This document shows positions 22,111 through 34,038 of a stretch of DNA of 64,000 nt, piece by piece. The position numbers were made by a program, and so were the translations under genes. Every line of letters begins with the position of its first letter. The stretch's first letter is position 1. The notes beneath the pieces are model-generated. The model was not told the DNA's origin, ran no database searches, and saw only the letters and a program-made list of their open reading frames with translations. Source of the DNA: Tragulus kanchil (lineage: Eukaryota; Chordata; Mammalia; Artiodactyla; Tragulidae); contig JAIOJX010000024.1 of the NCBI GenBank assembly GCA_022376925.1, positions 167,927,608 to 167,991,607 of the forward strand. The letters are read 5' to 3'.

Positions 22111-23181
22111 GCCCTCTGGTCCTTCCTCGGGTTCATTCCTCCCTCCGGGGCTCGTCTTTTGCCCTCGGCGCTACCTGAGCTAGACTTCAGGGGGATGAAA
22201 TTAGACCAAACCACTCCAGCCTGCTTGAGTGTCTCCCCAAACCAGGGAAACCCCTGACTTGCAGCACATTGGAATTACCTGGGGGACTCTAGATATCACC
22301 AGTGCCTAGGTTCCCCCATCAGGAGACTCTAAAACACCCTGGTCGGTCTTAATCTGTGAGCAAATCTTTGTCAGGGATTATAAATATAAATGCTCATTAA
22401 TGAGACATGCTGGCAGAGAGCCTTGCTAAAAATCTAGCAGTGATAGCTGAAATATATGATATGTGCTCTCTTTTAAAGTTTCTGTGATCAGTTAGTAAGA
22501 AAAACCAGTGTTTCACAATGCTAATTCTTTAGTTGATGCACACTTTGTTATCTCTGGCATGAATTCAATCTGCTAAAGTTATCTGGAAAATGTAACAGTG
22601 TCTGGGGAACCCAAGACAAGCGTTTCTTTTGCTAGGACACTGACACATAGTCGCCAGTAGGAGAGCGGCACCCTATAGAGAGAAGAAGGCCTTCTTCACC
22701 TGCTGTTTACCCTCCTGTTGGCATTAGAATTCTAACACATCAGAAAATTGCTACTATCAGAATTCTTTTCTCAGTTGTTTGCTGAGAAATTTTTACTGCT
22801 TGCTTGTTTTAATGCTTACTTCCACGGCTAAGAGCAAAATCTGAGGGAAGCATAAAAGATAATGCCTCTTCCTCAAGGATGTTTTGTCAAAACCAAATCA
22901 TCTGTATTCTAAGTTTCCACATTTCCTACTGAGAGAAATTTTGAACAATTTCCAGTCTTTCCACAATCCTTTATATGGAAAAACTCTAGCCTCAAGCAAA
23001 ACCCACTTATTCTGTTTGTCTCAAGTGTTAGAGTTTTACCTGGCAATCACTCATCTTTATTTAAGTAGTGAAAATATAACTTTGGAAACAAAGATGGCAA
23101 AATATCAAAATAAGTTTGCTTTAAAATAGGAAATTTCCCAACCTTAATTTTTAAAATATTTGTCCAGTTATTGAGACTTAC

Positions 23182-23332
23182 CTGCTAATAATGAGGGTTT
23201 CCTCTCCACATATCCACACTCTCGTGAATTCTCCGTACATCTTGTTGTAGTAATTGCAGGCACTGCCGATCCCCATCCACAGGAACCTGCAGTGGGAGAT
23301 GAGGGGCCCGATGCCCAGGAAGTAGCTGGGAC
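23182..23332 (-). CDS. CYP19A1: CYP19A1 coding exon III (about residues 49-99)
   Basis: On the minus strand it encodes the aromatase segment [20 protein letters not shown] followed by [17 protein letters not shown] and GEETLIIS. The acceptor TTTCCTAG lies at the upper end, with a strong donor GTAAGTC at the lower end. Length 151 bp, as in human. The phase links the last G of exon II to this exon (Gly codon) and this exon to exon IV (Arg or Lys codon split after two bases). The first 47 bases of the exon fall inside duplication D9, which gives the fragment at 24413-24456. Confidence 0.95.
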
Positions 23333-23867
23333 CTAGGAAAGTCACCAGATCACAGTCAGTGTTTCAGCACCACTCCAAAGAGCACGCGCTTGAAGATTCT
23401 GCTGGTCTTGTTCCTGTAAATCCACATGTCCTTTCACATCTTGTGGTGTATATAGATGAGTTACACACACAAAATGATTAAACAATAGGTTAACATGAGG
23501 CTCTTCCCAGCTCTGTGAGTAAAAAGTAGTCCAAAGTCTACACCACACCAGAATCTTTTGGTCTCAATCATTTCTGCCCGAATGGGCTGGTTTAAGAAGA
23601 GAGTCTTGAGCTAAACCTCAGTAGACAATATGCAGCGAAGTGCTGAGGAACGAGGCGGTGGGTCTGATCAGTGTCTCGCCCACAGTCTGAGTCCAGCGGC
23701 GTGGGTTTAGTGATGATCAGTGGCCCTCACTCCCTCGCTGGCGTGGGTGATGACAGAATCGGGAAGGGCGTGAATCTGGTGGGCAGCCAGGAGTCTTGGA
23801 TCCAAAACTCACACAGCTCTCGGAGACAGTACCGTGCGGGCAGTTTAGATCATCTGAGTTTATTCGT

Positions 23868-23992
23868 TTTGGTTTTGTGTTTTGACTGTGCAGCATGTCT
23901 TGTGGGATCTGGGTTCCTGAATCAGGGATTGAACTGAGGCTTCGGCTGTGAAAGTCAGGGATTAGCCTAGTTAGGCCACCAGTGAACTCCCT
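23868..23992 (-). mobile_element. tRNA-derived SINE, antisense, diverged
   Basis: It reads TGTGGGATCTGGGTTCCTGA and ends in GGCCACCAGTGAACTCCC, an old reversed CHR/Bov-tA copy. Copied at 24989-25113. Confidence 0.7.
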
Positions 23993-24412
23993 ATCATCCA
24001 AGTTTTTGCATGACTCATCTAAACTGGAAGCAGAGTCCCAAATTTGCAAAATAGGGTTTATGCCTAAAGTTTTCATCAGCAGGATTAATATGGCAAAGAC
24101 TATCCAGTATTTTGTCTTTTAAGTAAGCTTCTTTGTTAATGTCTATAGAACCAACATAAGAATTTGGGTTCTTTGGATCAAGGGTTCTTAATCTTAGGAT
24201 TGTTCTCATAGCACTATAGTAGATGACTGATTTTATACTAAAATAATTTCACTGAGTTCTCAAAAAGAATTAAGGTGACTTGTTTATGTATACATATTTC
24301 TTTAAAATATCGTCAGTCATACTGACCTTTTATCAATGCAAATATACAAAATGACAAAATATTTTGCTAAATGTTTATAGCTTAAAACATTATAGATCCT
24401 CAATAAAGGTCT

Positions 24413-24456
24413 CCTGCAGTGGGAGATGAGGGGCCCGATGCCCAGGAAGTAGCTGG
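24413..24456 (-). pseudogene. CYP19A1: Fragment of CYP19A1 exon III (D9 copy)
   Basis: The 44 bases match the 5' part of exon III. The acceptor region is altered (AGCTGGAAAGGGTCACC instead of AGCTGGGACCTAGG), and the sequence on the other side is the left copy's intron. It is not a usable exon. Confidence 0.85.
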
Positions 24457-24988
24457 AAAGGGTCACCAGATCACAGTCAGTGTTTCAGCACCACTCCAAA
24501 GAGCACGCGCTTGAAGATTCTGCTGGTCTTGTTCCTGTAAATCCACATGTCCTTTCACATCTTGTGGTGTATATAGATGAGTTACACACACAAAATGATT
24601 AAACAATAGGTTAACATGAGGCTCTTCCCAGCTCTGTGAGTAAAAAGTAGTCCAAAGTCTACACCACACCAGAATCTTTTGGTCTCAATCATTTCTGCCC
24701 GAATGGGCTGGTTTAAGAAGAGAGTCTTGAGCTAAACCTCAGTAGACAATATGCAGCGAAGTGCTGAGGAACGAGGCGGTGGGTCTGATCAGTGTCTCGC
24801 CCACAGTCTGAGTCCAGCGGCGTGGGTTTAGTGATGATCAGTGGCCCTCACTCCCTCGCTGGCGTGGGTGATGACAGAATCGGGAAGGGCGTGAATCTGG
24901 TGGGCAGCCAGGAGTCTTGGATCCAAAACTCACACAGCTCTCGGAGACAGTACCGTGCGGGCAGTTTAGATCATCTGAGTTTATTCGT

Positions 24989-25113
24989 TTTGGTTTTGTG
25001 TTTTGACTGTGCAGCATGTCTTGTGGGATCTGGGTTCCTGAATCAGGGATTGAACTGAGGCTTCGGCTGTGAAAGTCAGGGATTAGCCTAGTTAGGCCAC
25101 CAGTGAACTCCCT
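24989..25113 (-). mobile_element. tRNA-derived SINE, antisense (D9 copy)
   Basis: Right-hand copy of 23868-23992. Confidence 0.7.
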
Positions 25114-25157
25114 ATCATCCAAGTTTTTGCATGACTCATCTAAACTGGAAGCAGAGT

Positions 25158-27357
25158 CCCAAATTTGCAAAATAGGGTTTATGCCTAAAGTTTTCATCAG
25201 CAGGATTAATATGGCAAAGACTATCCAGTATTTTGTCTTTTAAGTAAGCTTCTTTGTTAATGTCTATAGAACCAACATAAGAATTTGGGTTCTTTGGATC
25301 AAGGGTTCTTAATCTTAGGATTGTTCTCATAGCACTATAGTAGATGACTGATTTTATACTAAAATAATTTCACTGAGTTCTCAAAAAGAATTAAGGTGAC
25401 TTGTTTATGTATACATATTTCTTTAAAATATCGTCAGTCATACTGACCTTTTATCAATGCAAATATACAAAATGACAAAATATTTTGCTAAATGTTTATA
25501 GCTTAAAACATTATAGATCCTCAATAAAGGTCTCCTGAATGAATTTCTACAATTAACCAGACATGTATAAAGTATGTAGTTTTAAATGGCATCCTTATTT
25601 AGAATATTTTAGGTGTATTTACATTTTAGTAGAAATGAAAAAAATGTCTTACACTTCATATAGTTAATCCATGTGAAGTCAGACATCTGTCTATTTGGGA
25701 ATAGAATTTTTCAACAAACATTTACTTTATATCCTAGAACCACGAAGAACAAAGACAAACAAATGAAAGACTGCACTTTCCATGTTTTGTCTAAATGTTT
25801 ATTGCTATGTGGAAAGCTTTATTATTTGGAAACCACCAAACAAATTTAAAATACGACAATGAAGAGCTGTGTCTATTGAAAAGGGAGGATGCGGTGAACC
25901 TTGCTAAGACTGCAAACCTGAGTGTTTTCACCAGAAGAGAATCAGAGTTTGAGTCCTTAGCAGTCAATCATATTTCAGCTTGACTCACCCAACACTGAGA
26001 CCCTCTTAGGCAGTAGCTTCAAGTTAAGGACTGTGATGGATGATGGGTACAATTAGGTCCCCGTCAGATCCTGCCCAGGGAAAAAGGAATGTGGTGGTGA
26101 GGTGGGGGGGCGGACAGAGGGGAAGGCATAAAATTAACCCGTTATCACACAATGTGATCCTTTTATTGATTGTATATCTTATGCCTTCCAGATGGAGAGC
26201 ATGCTCTATAGACAGAGAAATGTTGTCAGGGTATTAGGGAAATGGCTTCCCAGGTCGTCCCAAATTTGCAAAATAGGGTTTATGCCTAAAGTTTTCATCA
26301 GCAGGATTAATATGGCAAAGACTATCCAGTATTTTGTCTTTTAAGTAAGCTTCTTTGTTAATGTCTATAGAACCAACATAAGAATTTGGGTTCTTTGGAT
26401 CAAGGGTTCTTAATCTTAGGATTGTTCTCATAGCACTATAGTAGATGACTGATTTTATACTAAAATAATTTCACTGAGTTCTCAAAAAGAATTAAGGTGA
26501 CTTGTTTATGTATACATATTTCTTTAAAATATCGTCAGTCATACTGACCTTTTATCAATGCAAATATACAAAATGACAAAATATTTTGCTAAATGTTTAT
26601 AGCTTAAAACATTATAGATCCTCAATAAAGGTCTCCTGAATGAATTTCTACAATTAACCAGACATGTATAAAGTATGTAGTTTTAAATGGCATCCTTATT
26701 TAGAATATTTTAGGTGTATTTACATTTTAGTAGAAATGAAAAAAATGTCTTACACTTCATATAGTTAATCCATGTGAAGTCAGACATCTGTCTATTTGGG
26801 AATAGAATTTTTCAACAAACATTTACTTTATATCCTAGAACCACGAAGAACAAAGACAAACAAATGAAAGACTGCACTTTCCATGTTTTGTCTAAATGTT
26901 TATTGCTATGTGGAAAGCTTTATTATTTGGAAACCACCAAACAAATTTAAAATACGACAATGAAGAGCTGTGTCTATTGAAAAGGGAGGATGCGGTGAAC
27001 CTTGCTAAGACTGCAAACCTGAGTGTTTTCACCAGAAGAGAATCAGAGTTTGAGTCCTTAGCAGTCAATCATATTTCAGCTTGACTCACCCAACACTGAG
27101 ACCCTCTTAGGCAGTAGCTTCAAGTTAAGGACTGTGATGGATGATGGGTACAATTAGGTCCCCGTCAGATCCTGCCCAGGGAAAAAGGAATGTGGTGGTG
27201 AGGTGGGGGGGCGGACAGAGGGGAAGGCATAAAATTAACCCGTTATCACACAATGTGATCCTTTTATTGATTGTATATCTTATGCCTTCCAGATGGAGAG
27301 CATGCTCTATAGACAGAGAAATGTTGTCAGGGTATTAGGGAAATGGCTTCCCAGGTC
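25158..27357 (+). repeat. Direct duplication D10 (25158-26257 / 26258-27357)
   Basis: Offset 1101 bp. The left copy stops ten bases into a Bov-tA SINE (CTTCCCAGGTCG), which the right copy completes. It overlaps D9, so the stretch 25158-25535 occurs three times. Confidence 0.93.
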
Positions 27358-27548
27358 GCTCAGTAGTAAAGAATCCGCCTGCAGTGCAGGAGCCGCAGGA
27401 GACATGGGTTTGAGCCCTGGGTCAGGAAGACCCCCTAGAGTAGGAAATGGCAGCCCACGCCAGGATGCTTGCCTGGGAAAGCCCATGGACCGAGGAGCCT
27501 GGAGGACTACAGTCCACGGGGTCACAGAAGAGTAGGACGTGACGCAGC
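27343..27548 (+). mobile_element. Bov-tA SINE
   Basis: It carries GGCTTCCCAGGTCGCTCAGT, GGGTTTGAGCCCTGGGTCAGG, CCGAGGAGCCTGGAGGACTAC and CACGGGGTCACAGAAGAG. Copied at 28433-28637. Confidence 0.92.
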
Positions 27549-28432
27549 ATGCCCCACAGCCAGGTTAGGGAAGTATTCTGGTTGTATCCACTCTGAACTT
27601 CTCTCAGGTTCTCCGGTTTGGGAAGGTTTGTCTCGGCACGTGTGGCGGAGGCACTTCTTGCACACCCTAAGAGGAGCAGTACGTACATCACAGCAGTTTT
27701 TGTGCAGAGACAGCTTACATGAAGCCAAAGTTGTGGCCTCCATGACTGTCCTAATCAAGAAGCCGTCACGTTCCATGTTGAGTGCACACCCTGGAGAAAC
27801 CTGTACACATGAACGTTCTTAGCAGCCCTGTTCACAATAGCCCCAAATGAAGACACAGTGGATCCCTCAAAATGTCCATCAACATCAGAGCGGGTGATTA
27901 AGCCATGAGGTGTTCGTGCATGCTCTGTGAACTGCGGCTGCATGCCACAACCCAGACGAACAGACAAAAAAGTGAGCAAAAAGATAGGAGAGAAGAAGAA
28001 TGTAGGACTCTATTGCTAAAACATGTAAAGGCAGACAGTTTTGTTTGAATATGAAATTAGGTGAAAAATCAGAAAGCAGGTGAGTGATCACTATAAAATA
28101 GAAGATTATTTGTTTCTGGTGGCGAGAGAAGATATAAATGAAAAGGCACAAGAGGAGTTTCTGGGATGCTGTTAATATTCCAGATAACAAGCAGTATCTC
28201 GTTCTGGCCTGTGATGACATGCTAATTTGAGCGTTTTCTGTAGAACAGATTTCTAATGGGAACAAGCAGAGTGGACCACCATGCCATTTTCTCCCAGTGC
28301 TACCATGAAGCGTGTGGGGCCCAGGACAGAGAGAGGGTCGGGGAAGAGGACCCGTGTCAAGTTACACGTCACCCTGTGGCCTTGGAGAGCATTCTCTATA
28401 GACAGAGAAATGTTGTCAGGGTATTAGGGAAA

Positions 28433-28637
28433 TGGCTTCCCAGGTCGCTCAGTAGTAAAGAATCCGCCTGCAGTGCAGGAGCCGCAGGAGACATGGGTTT
28501 GAGCCCTGGGTCAGGAAGACCCCCTAGAGTAGGAAATGGCAGCCCACGCCAGGATGCTTGCCTGGGAAAGCCCATGGACCGAGGAGCCTGGAGGACTACA
28601 GTCCACGGGGTCACAGAAGAGTAGGACGTGACGCAGC
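28433..28637 (+). mobile_element. Bov-tA SINE (D11 copy)
   Basis: Right-hand copy of 27343-27548. Confidence 0.92.
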
Positions 28638-29430
28638 ATGCCCCACAGCCAGGTTAGGGAAGTATTCTGGTTGTATCCACTCTGAACTTCTCTCAGGTTC
28701 TCAGGTTTGGGAAGGTTTGTCTCGGCACGTGTGAGCGGAGGCACTTCTTGCACACCCTAAGAGGAGCAGTACGTACATCACAGCAGTTTTTGTGCAGAGA
28801 CAGCTTACATGAAGCCAAAGTTGTGGCCTCCATGACTGTCCTAATCAAGAAGCCGTCACGTTCCATGTTGAGTGCACACCCTGGAGAAACCTGTACACAT
28901 GAACGTTCTTAGCAGCCCTGTTCACAATAGCCCCAAATGAAGACACAGTGGATCCCTCAAAATGTCCATCAACATCAGAGCGGGTGATTAAGCCATGAGG
29001 TGTTCGTGCATGCTCTGTGAACTGCGGCTGCATGCCACAACCCAGACGAACAGACAAAAAAGTGAGCAAAAAGATAGGAGAGAAGAAGAATGTAGGACTC
29101 TATTGCTAAAACATGTAAAGGCAGACAGTTTTGTTTGAATATGAAATTAGGTGAAAAATCAGAAAGCAGGTGAGTGATCACTATAAAATAGAAGATTATT
29201 TGTTTCTGGTGGCGAGAGAAGATATAAATGAAAAGGCACAAGAGGAGTTTCTGGGATGCTGTTAATATTCCAGATAACAAGCAGTATCTCGTTCTGGCCT
29301 GTGATGACATGCTAATTTGAGCGTTTTCTGTAGAACAGATTTCTAATGGGAACAAGCAGAGTGGACCACCATGCCATTTTCTCCCAGTGCTACCATGAAG
29401 CGTGTGGGGCCCAGGACAGAGAGAGGGTCG

Positions 29431-31640
29431 GGGGAAGAGGACCTACGTGTCAAGTTACACGTCACCCTGTGGCCTTGGGGAAGGGAGAGCTGCCCCTGGC
29501 AGAGATCAGTGAACTCGGGTTGTTGAAGCTTGCAGGTTCCCGGATAGAAAGGATTCTTTGCTCTCCCAACGCTCATCGCTCTCCCTGATCCTGCCTCCTT
29601 TGCTTGTCTGTGTCACCTTTGCACGCTCTGGGGCCCCTCGTCCAGTACTCAGTGTCGGTGGGTTTCAGAAGCTTAGGTTGAGTCCCAGCTTTATCGCCTA
29701 CTAGTTACAGACACCTGGCTTCTTTAAGTCTCAGTTTCTTCTCTGCAAAGTAGGCATCCACACACTCACCTCAGCAGAGTGCCCAGAGGTTCGCAGAGAA
29801 AGGTGGTGAACCTGCCTTGAGAAGTGTAACTTACTTGAGGACTCTGGCTCGTTGGACCTTCTGAACTCTTCGGCCCCCCTGACCTGAGACTTCCATATGC
29901 ATGAAACTGAGAATCCAGAGAGCTGGGAGGGCAGGGACCTGGCCTGGGCTGGAGGGTTCTGACCAGACGTCCTATTTTCCCTGGGAAAGCATGGAACTAG
30001 TCAATAGAAGCTCCTTGGTAGCAAAATGAGCGTCCCCTGGGCTTTAAGACTTCCTGGTGGTTCCCCTGCTCTATTCCCACTTTCCTTTCAGCTGAGATGC
30101 CGGGAAGCCATTTCCCTTCTGGGGCGTTAACCCCTCACCTGTGAAAAGAAAAGTGGCCCTGCAGGTGCTCCTGCCTCCCGGACCAGGCAGAGTCCCCCTC
30201 TGGGGCGCAAGCTCCCTGTCTGTCAAGTGAAGGGGTTAGGCTCCATTCCGTGGCTCTTAGCCCTGACGGCTCAGGAAAATCACGGGGGAAAATGTAAAGA
30301 AATCCAAGGGGAGCCTCCTCAGGCAGGGCTGAGAATGGAGCACCATGTGATGGGGCCACAGCCTGTCAGCGTGAGATGGGCCGATGGTCCCAGCCCCGAG
30401 GGAGCTGCCGCCTGGTCTCCTGGTCCAGAGCTTGGGACGCCAGTTCTGTGCTTGCCCCTACCCGCCACCCCAAAGGTCCAAGGGCTCTACCTCACCTGCA
30501 ACGCAAGCCTCTGGAGGACGGGTTAAAATACCGCAAGGGCCCTTCTGGGGAAGAGGACCTCGTGTCAAGTTACACGTCACCCTGTGGCCTTGGGGAAGGG
30601 AGAGCTGCCCCTGGCAGTGAACTCGGGTTGTTGAAGCTTGCAGGTTCCCGGATAGAAAGGATTCTTTGCTCTCCCAACGCTCATCGCTCTCCCTGATCCT
30701 GCCTCCTTTGCTTGTCTGTGTCACCTTTGCACGCTCTGGGGCCCCTCGTCCAGTACTCAGTGTCGGTGGGTTTCAGAAGCTTAGGTTGAGTCCCAGCTTT
30801 ATCGCCTACTAGTTACAGACACCTGGCTTCTTTAAGTCTCAGTTTCTTCTCTGCAAAGTAGGCATCCACACACTCACCTCAGCAGAGTGCCCAGAGGTTC
30901 GCAGAGAAAGGTGGTGAACCTGCCTTGAGAAGTGTAACTTACTTGAGGACTCTGGCTCGTTGGACCTTCTGAACTCTTCGGCCCCCCTGACCTGAGACTT
31001 CCATATGCATGAAACTGAGAATCCAGAGAGCTGGGAGGGCAGGGACCTGGCCTGGGCTGGAGGGTTCTGACCAGACGTCCTATTTTCCCTGGGAAAGCAT
31101 GGAACTAGTCAATAGAAGCTCCTTGGTAGCAAAATGAGCGTCCCCCCTGGGCTTTAAGACTTCCTGGTGGTTCCCCTGCTCTATTCCCACTTTCCTTTCA
31201 GCTGAGATGCCGGGAAGCCATTTCCCTTCTGGGGCGTTAACCCCTCACCTGTGAAAAGAAAAGTGGCCCTGCAGGTGCTCCTGCCTCCCGGACCAGGCAG
31301 AGTCCCCCTCTGGGGCGCAAGCTCCCTGTCTGTCAAGTGAAGGGGTTAGGCTCCATTCCGTGGCTCTTAGCCCTGACGGCTCAGGAAAATCACGGGGGAA
31401 AATGTAAAGAAATCCAAGGGGAGCCTCCTCAGGCAGGGCTGAGAATGGAGCACCATGTGATGGGGCCACAGCCTGTCAGCGTGAGATGGGCCGATGGTCC
31501 CAGCCCCGAGGGAGCTGCCGCCTGGTCTCCTGGTCCAGAGCTTCGGGGACGCCAGTTCTGTGCTTGCCCCTACCCCGCCACCCCAAAGGTCCAAGGGGCT
31601 CTACCTCACCTGCAACGCAAGCCTCTGGAGGGACGGGTTA
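29431..31640 (+). repeat. Direct duplication D12 (29431-30546 / 30547-31640)
   Basis: Offset 1116 bp at the start. The left end (30430-30550) lacks single bases seen in the right copy (31540-31660), and the right copy's start lacks a few bases (30555-30625). Confidence 0.92.
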
Positions 31641-32753
31641 AAAATACCCCCTCCCTCACCTCCGCCATTCAGGGGCCCGAACTTGGGTGCCCACTGGATG
31701 AAGAGAATGCAGCGAGGAAGGGCTAGTGATGGAGGAGGGGTCGAAGTTGAAGACCAGGGAATAGTCTTCCTTCAGACCCCTGTGAGGAAGCAGAGCACAA
31801 AACTAACTAAACATTCCATGACGCTGGACACTTAAAGCACCCGAAACAGCAGGCTGACTCAGAGAGAGAGACAGGCCATAGTCTGGAAAATGATAAAGAA
31901 GTCAGCCCCAGGGCACTCTGCAGCCGTGCCACGCCCCCGCCGCTATCACCGTGCGAGGAACGTGTGTAAGGAGTGCGCTCCAGAAGTCAAGCCTCACTGG
32001 ATAGCTATGGGCCTGGGGACAGAGGACCACCGTGAGAAATTTTCCCTGAAAATTAAAAAGCAGTCTGATATTTCTGGGTTAGTGTGGAGTGATGGAGTTT
32101 CTATTGGAATTATCTGGATGATTCTATTCTACTCTACTTTTGATTGACCCACAGAGCGTGTTGAAGATGTTTTTAGGTTTTCAGGGGAAAGAGAGTGGTC
32201 CCCGTTTTTCTTCCACTGTCCAAGTCCCATCCAGTTCTTATGATGGCACCTACATCACCACCCTATCCAAGAATAAAAGAAAATAAAGAGTGGGATAAAG
32301 AGACGGAAGAAAAGGAGAAGGGAGAGGGCAGAGGACAGGGCTGAGGCTAAGTGGGAGGGAGACAGGAGGACAGAGGCGTTCTAGAGGCATTTTCACCTTC
32401 AGAGCAAAGTTAGAATGAATTTGAATCAAAAGAAAAAATAAGTTCCTGGAATCTCACCTTGCTCTGTCCCATCTTGAACTTTAACTTACTTGAAAGGATA
32501 TTTGTCCCAAGTCTATTTTACCAAAGCACAGTGCAGACTGGAAGGTATTATCTGAGGTATTGGTTTAATGTTTTCATTAAACTTGTACAGATAAAAGTTG
32601 TTTCAGCTGAGTCTTCATTTGCTTTTATGCTGTGGACTTCACCATCTCTCTAGGTTTATTACTCTATGTCGTTTTGCAGAATTTCCTTTACCCTCATGGA
32701 CCAAAGCGCAAGGAATCAGCCTCCTTAGATACAGAAATCAATGACTGCCTTAC

Positions 32754-32934
32754 CTGGTATTGAGGAGGTGTCCTTATAATTCCAAACAAAGAGAAGAACT
32801 CCAGCGAGCAGCAGGATGGCAGTGCTGGCAGCGGGCACAGCTTCAGACACGAGGCTGGTGATATTGTAATGCCTTGGGCTCAGCACTTCCAAAACCATCT
32901 TGTGCTACTTGATCAGGGGAAGCAATTTAAATTT
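32754..32934 (-). CDS. CYP19A1: CYP19A1 exon II, first coding exon (ATG at 32898), copy 1
   Basis: On the minus strand the ATG at 32898-32896 opens a frame of 48 codons plus one base: [20 protein letters not shown] and then a hydrophobic run ([13 protein letters not shown]) before YKDTSSIP. The N-terminal hydrophobic run is the membrane anchor of aromatase in the endoplasmic reticulum. The NIT sequon at residue 12 matches the known glycosylation site of the human enzyme. The donor is GTAAGG. A 36-base leader follows the acceptor CTCCACAG; this is the common junction onto which the tissue-specific first exons splice. Coding length 145 bp, as in human. Because of the identical copy at 33858-34038, a gene finder may report a false extra exon. 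Confidence 0.95.
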
Positions 32935-33260
32935 CTGTGGAGATCAGAAGAGGGTAAAAAGTTACAGAATCCCCCAAAATGTACACACAGGATTTCTTTG
33001 GCTTCAGAGGATGCTATATTATAGAGACGGGCACTTTGTTTTATAATGTGATTGGACACTCAGACAAGACAAATCTATAGTTACAAGTCAAAACAAGCAA
33101 GCCCAAGAGAGATCTTTTGGCTGGAAGTGCAGCATTTCTGACCTTGGTAGAGTCTCAGGTTCGTTTAGACGCTTGGTCTGATAGAACCTTATCATCTTGC
33201 CCTTGAGTGGGTAGAGTGACTGAGTTCTCAATTAAGAGCCAAATTTCTTACCAAACACAT
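32935..33260 (-). promoter_or_regulatory. CYP19A1: CYP19A1 proximal promoter (PII, gonadal type), copy 1
   Basis: Read on the minus strand, the sequence upstream of exon II closely follows the human PII promoter as I know it. A TATA-like box ATTATAAAAC lies at 33039-33048 and an SF-1/LRH-1 site CCAAGGTCA at 33139-33147. A GATA-like AGATGATAAGG lies at 33188-33198. At the place of the human cAMP-response-like element TGCACGTCA the window has GAACTCAGTCACTC (33214-33227), so the CGTCA core is not intact. Reports on cattle describe loss of this element as a reason for weak cAMP response; I rely on memory for that. Confidence 0.85.
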
Positions 33261-33857
33261 GAAAATGAAGCTCATTCCAGGGGTAGAATCAGCATATTTT
33301 GTTTGGGCAATATTTTTCCCCTTGAAATCAAATAAAAAGTTTTAAATGCAACCCCAACCACCTTCCTTGCTCAGGATTTCTTTCCCCAAAGGATAAGTGT
33401 CTCCAGTAATAAGGTATTTCACAGGCATTGCTCAGAGGACAGGGCTGAGGCTAAGTGGGAGGGAGACAGGAGGACAGAGGCGTTCTAGAGGCATTTTCAC
33501 CTTCAGAGCAAAGTTAGAATGAATTTGAATCAAAAGAAAAAATAAGTTCCTGGAATCTCACCTTGCTCTGTCCCATCTTGAACTTTAACTTACTTGAAAG
33601 GATATTTGTCCCAAGTCTATTTTACCAAAGCACAGTGCAGACTGGAAGGTATTATCTGAGGTATTGGTTTAATGTTTTCATTAAACTTGTACAGATAAAA
33701 GTTGTTTCAGCTGAGTCTTCATTTGCTTTTATGCTGTGGACTTCACCATCTCTCTAGGTTTATTACTCTATGTCGTTTTGCAGAATTTCCTTTACCCTCA
33801 TGGACCAAAGCGCAAGGAATCAGCCTCCTTAGATACAGAAATCAATGACTGCCTTAC

Positions 33858-34038
33858 CTGGTATTGAGGAGGTGTCCTTATAATTCCAAACAAAGAGAAG
33901 AACTCCAGCGAGCAGCAGGATGGCAGTGCTGGCAGCGGGCACAGCTTCAGACACGAGGCTGGTGATATTGTAATGCCTTGGGCTCAGCACTTCCAAAACC
34001 ATCTTGTGCTACTTGATCAGGGGAAGCAATTTAAATTT
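33858..34038 (-). CDS. CYP19A1: CYP19A1 exon II, copy 2 (identical, from D13)
   Basis: This copy is identical to 32754-32934, including ATG (34002-34000), leader, acceptor and donor. It has complete promoter sequence upstream (34039-34364). If the duplication were real, this copy, lying further from the rest of the gene, would give an alternative first coding exon whose donor could splice to exon III. I think it is an assembly duplicate, because the same pattern recurs 18 more times. From sequence alone I cannot say which copy is the real one. Confidence 0.9.

Larger units (their letters stand above)
5449..23181 (-). other. CYP19A1: CYP19A1 intron between exons III and IV (with duplications)
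   Basis: Non-coding. It is inflated by duplications D3 to D8. It holds three GC-rich islets, several SINEs and a nested BovB/L1/SINE block (15.7-19.5 kb). With one copy of each duplication removed it would be about 11-12 kb. Unique stretches with nothing recognisable include 9305-10115, 10670-11950, 13227-14310, 19500-20160 (copied at 20600-21262) and 22110-23181. Confidence 0.7.
23286..25535 (+). repeat. Direct duplication D9 (23286-24412 / 24413-25535)
   Basis: Offset 1127 bp at the very start and 1121 bp further in. The difference comes from bases lost at 24456-24465, where the exon III acceptor would be. The left boundary lies inside exon III. Confidence 0.93.
27295..29470 (+). repeat. 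Direct duplication D11 (27295-28384 / 28385-29470)
   Basis: Offset 1089 bp. Substitutions are visible (C at 27614 against A at 28703). The left copy breaks off after CCTGTGGCCTTGG, where the right copy goes on with GGAAGGGAGAGC. Confidence 0.93.
23333..32753 (-). other. CYP19A1: CYP19A1 intron between exons II and III (with duplications)
   Basis: Non-coding, inflated by D9 to D12. Without them it would be about 5 kb. It contains SINEs at 23868-23992 and 27343-27548 and their copies. Elsewhere (25535-26240, 27550-28380, 29480-30540, 31640-32330) I see unique sequence without exon-like features. Confidence 0.7.

Noticed and set aside
24413..24456. Second exon III of CYP19A1
   Set aside because: Only 44 bases with altered acceptor surroundings and intron of the left copy on the donor side; a by-product of D9.
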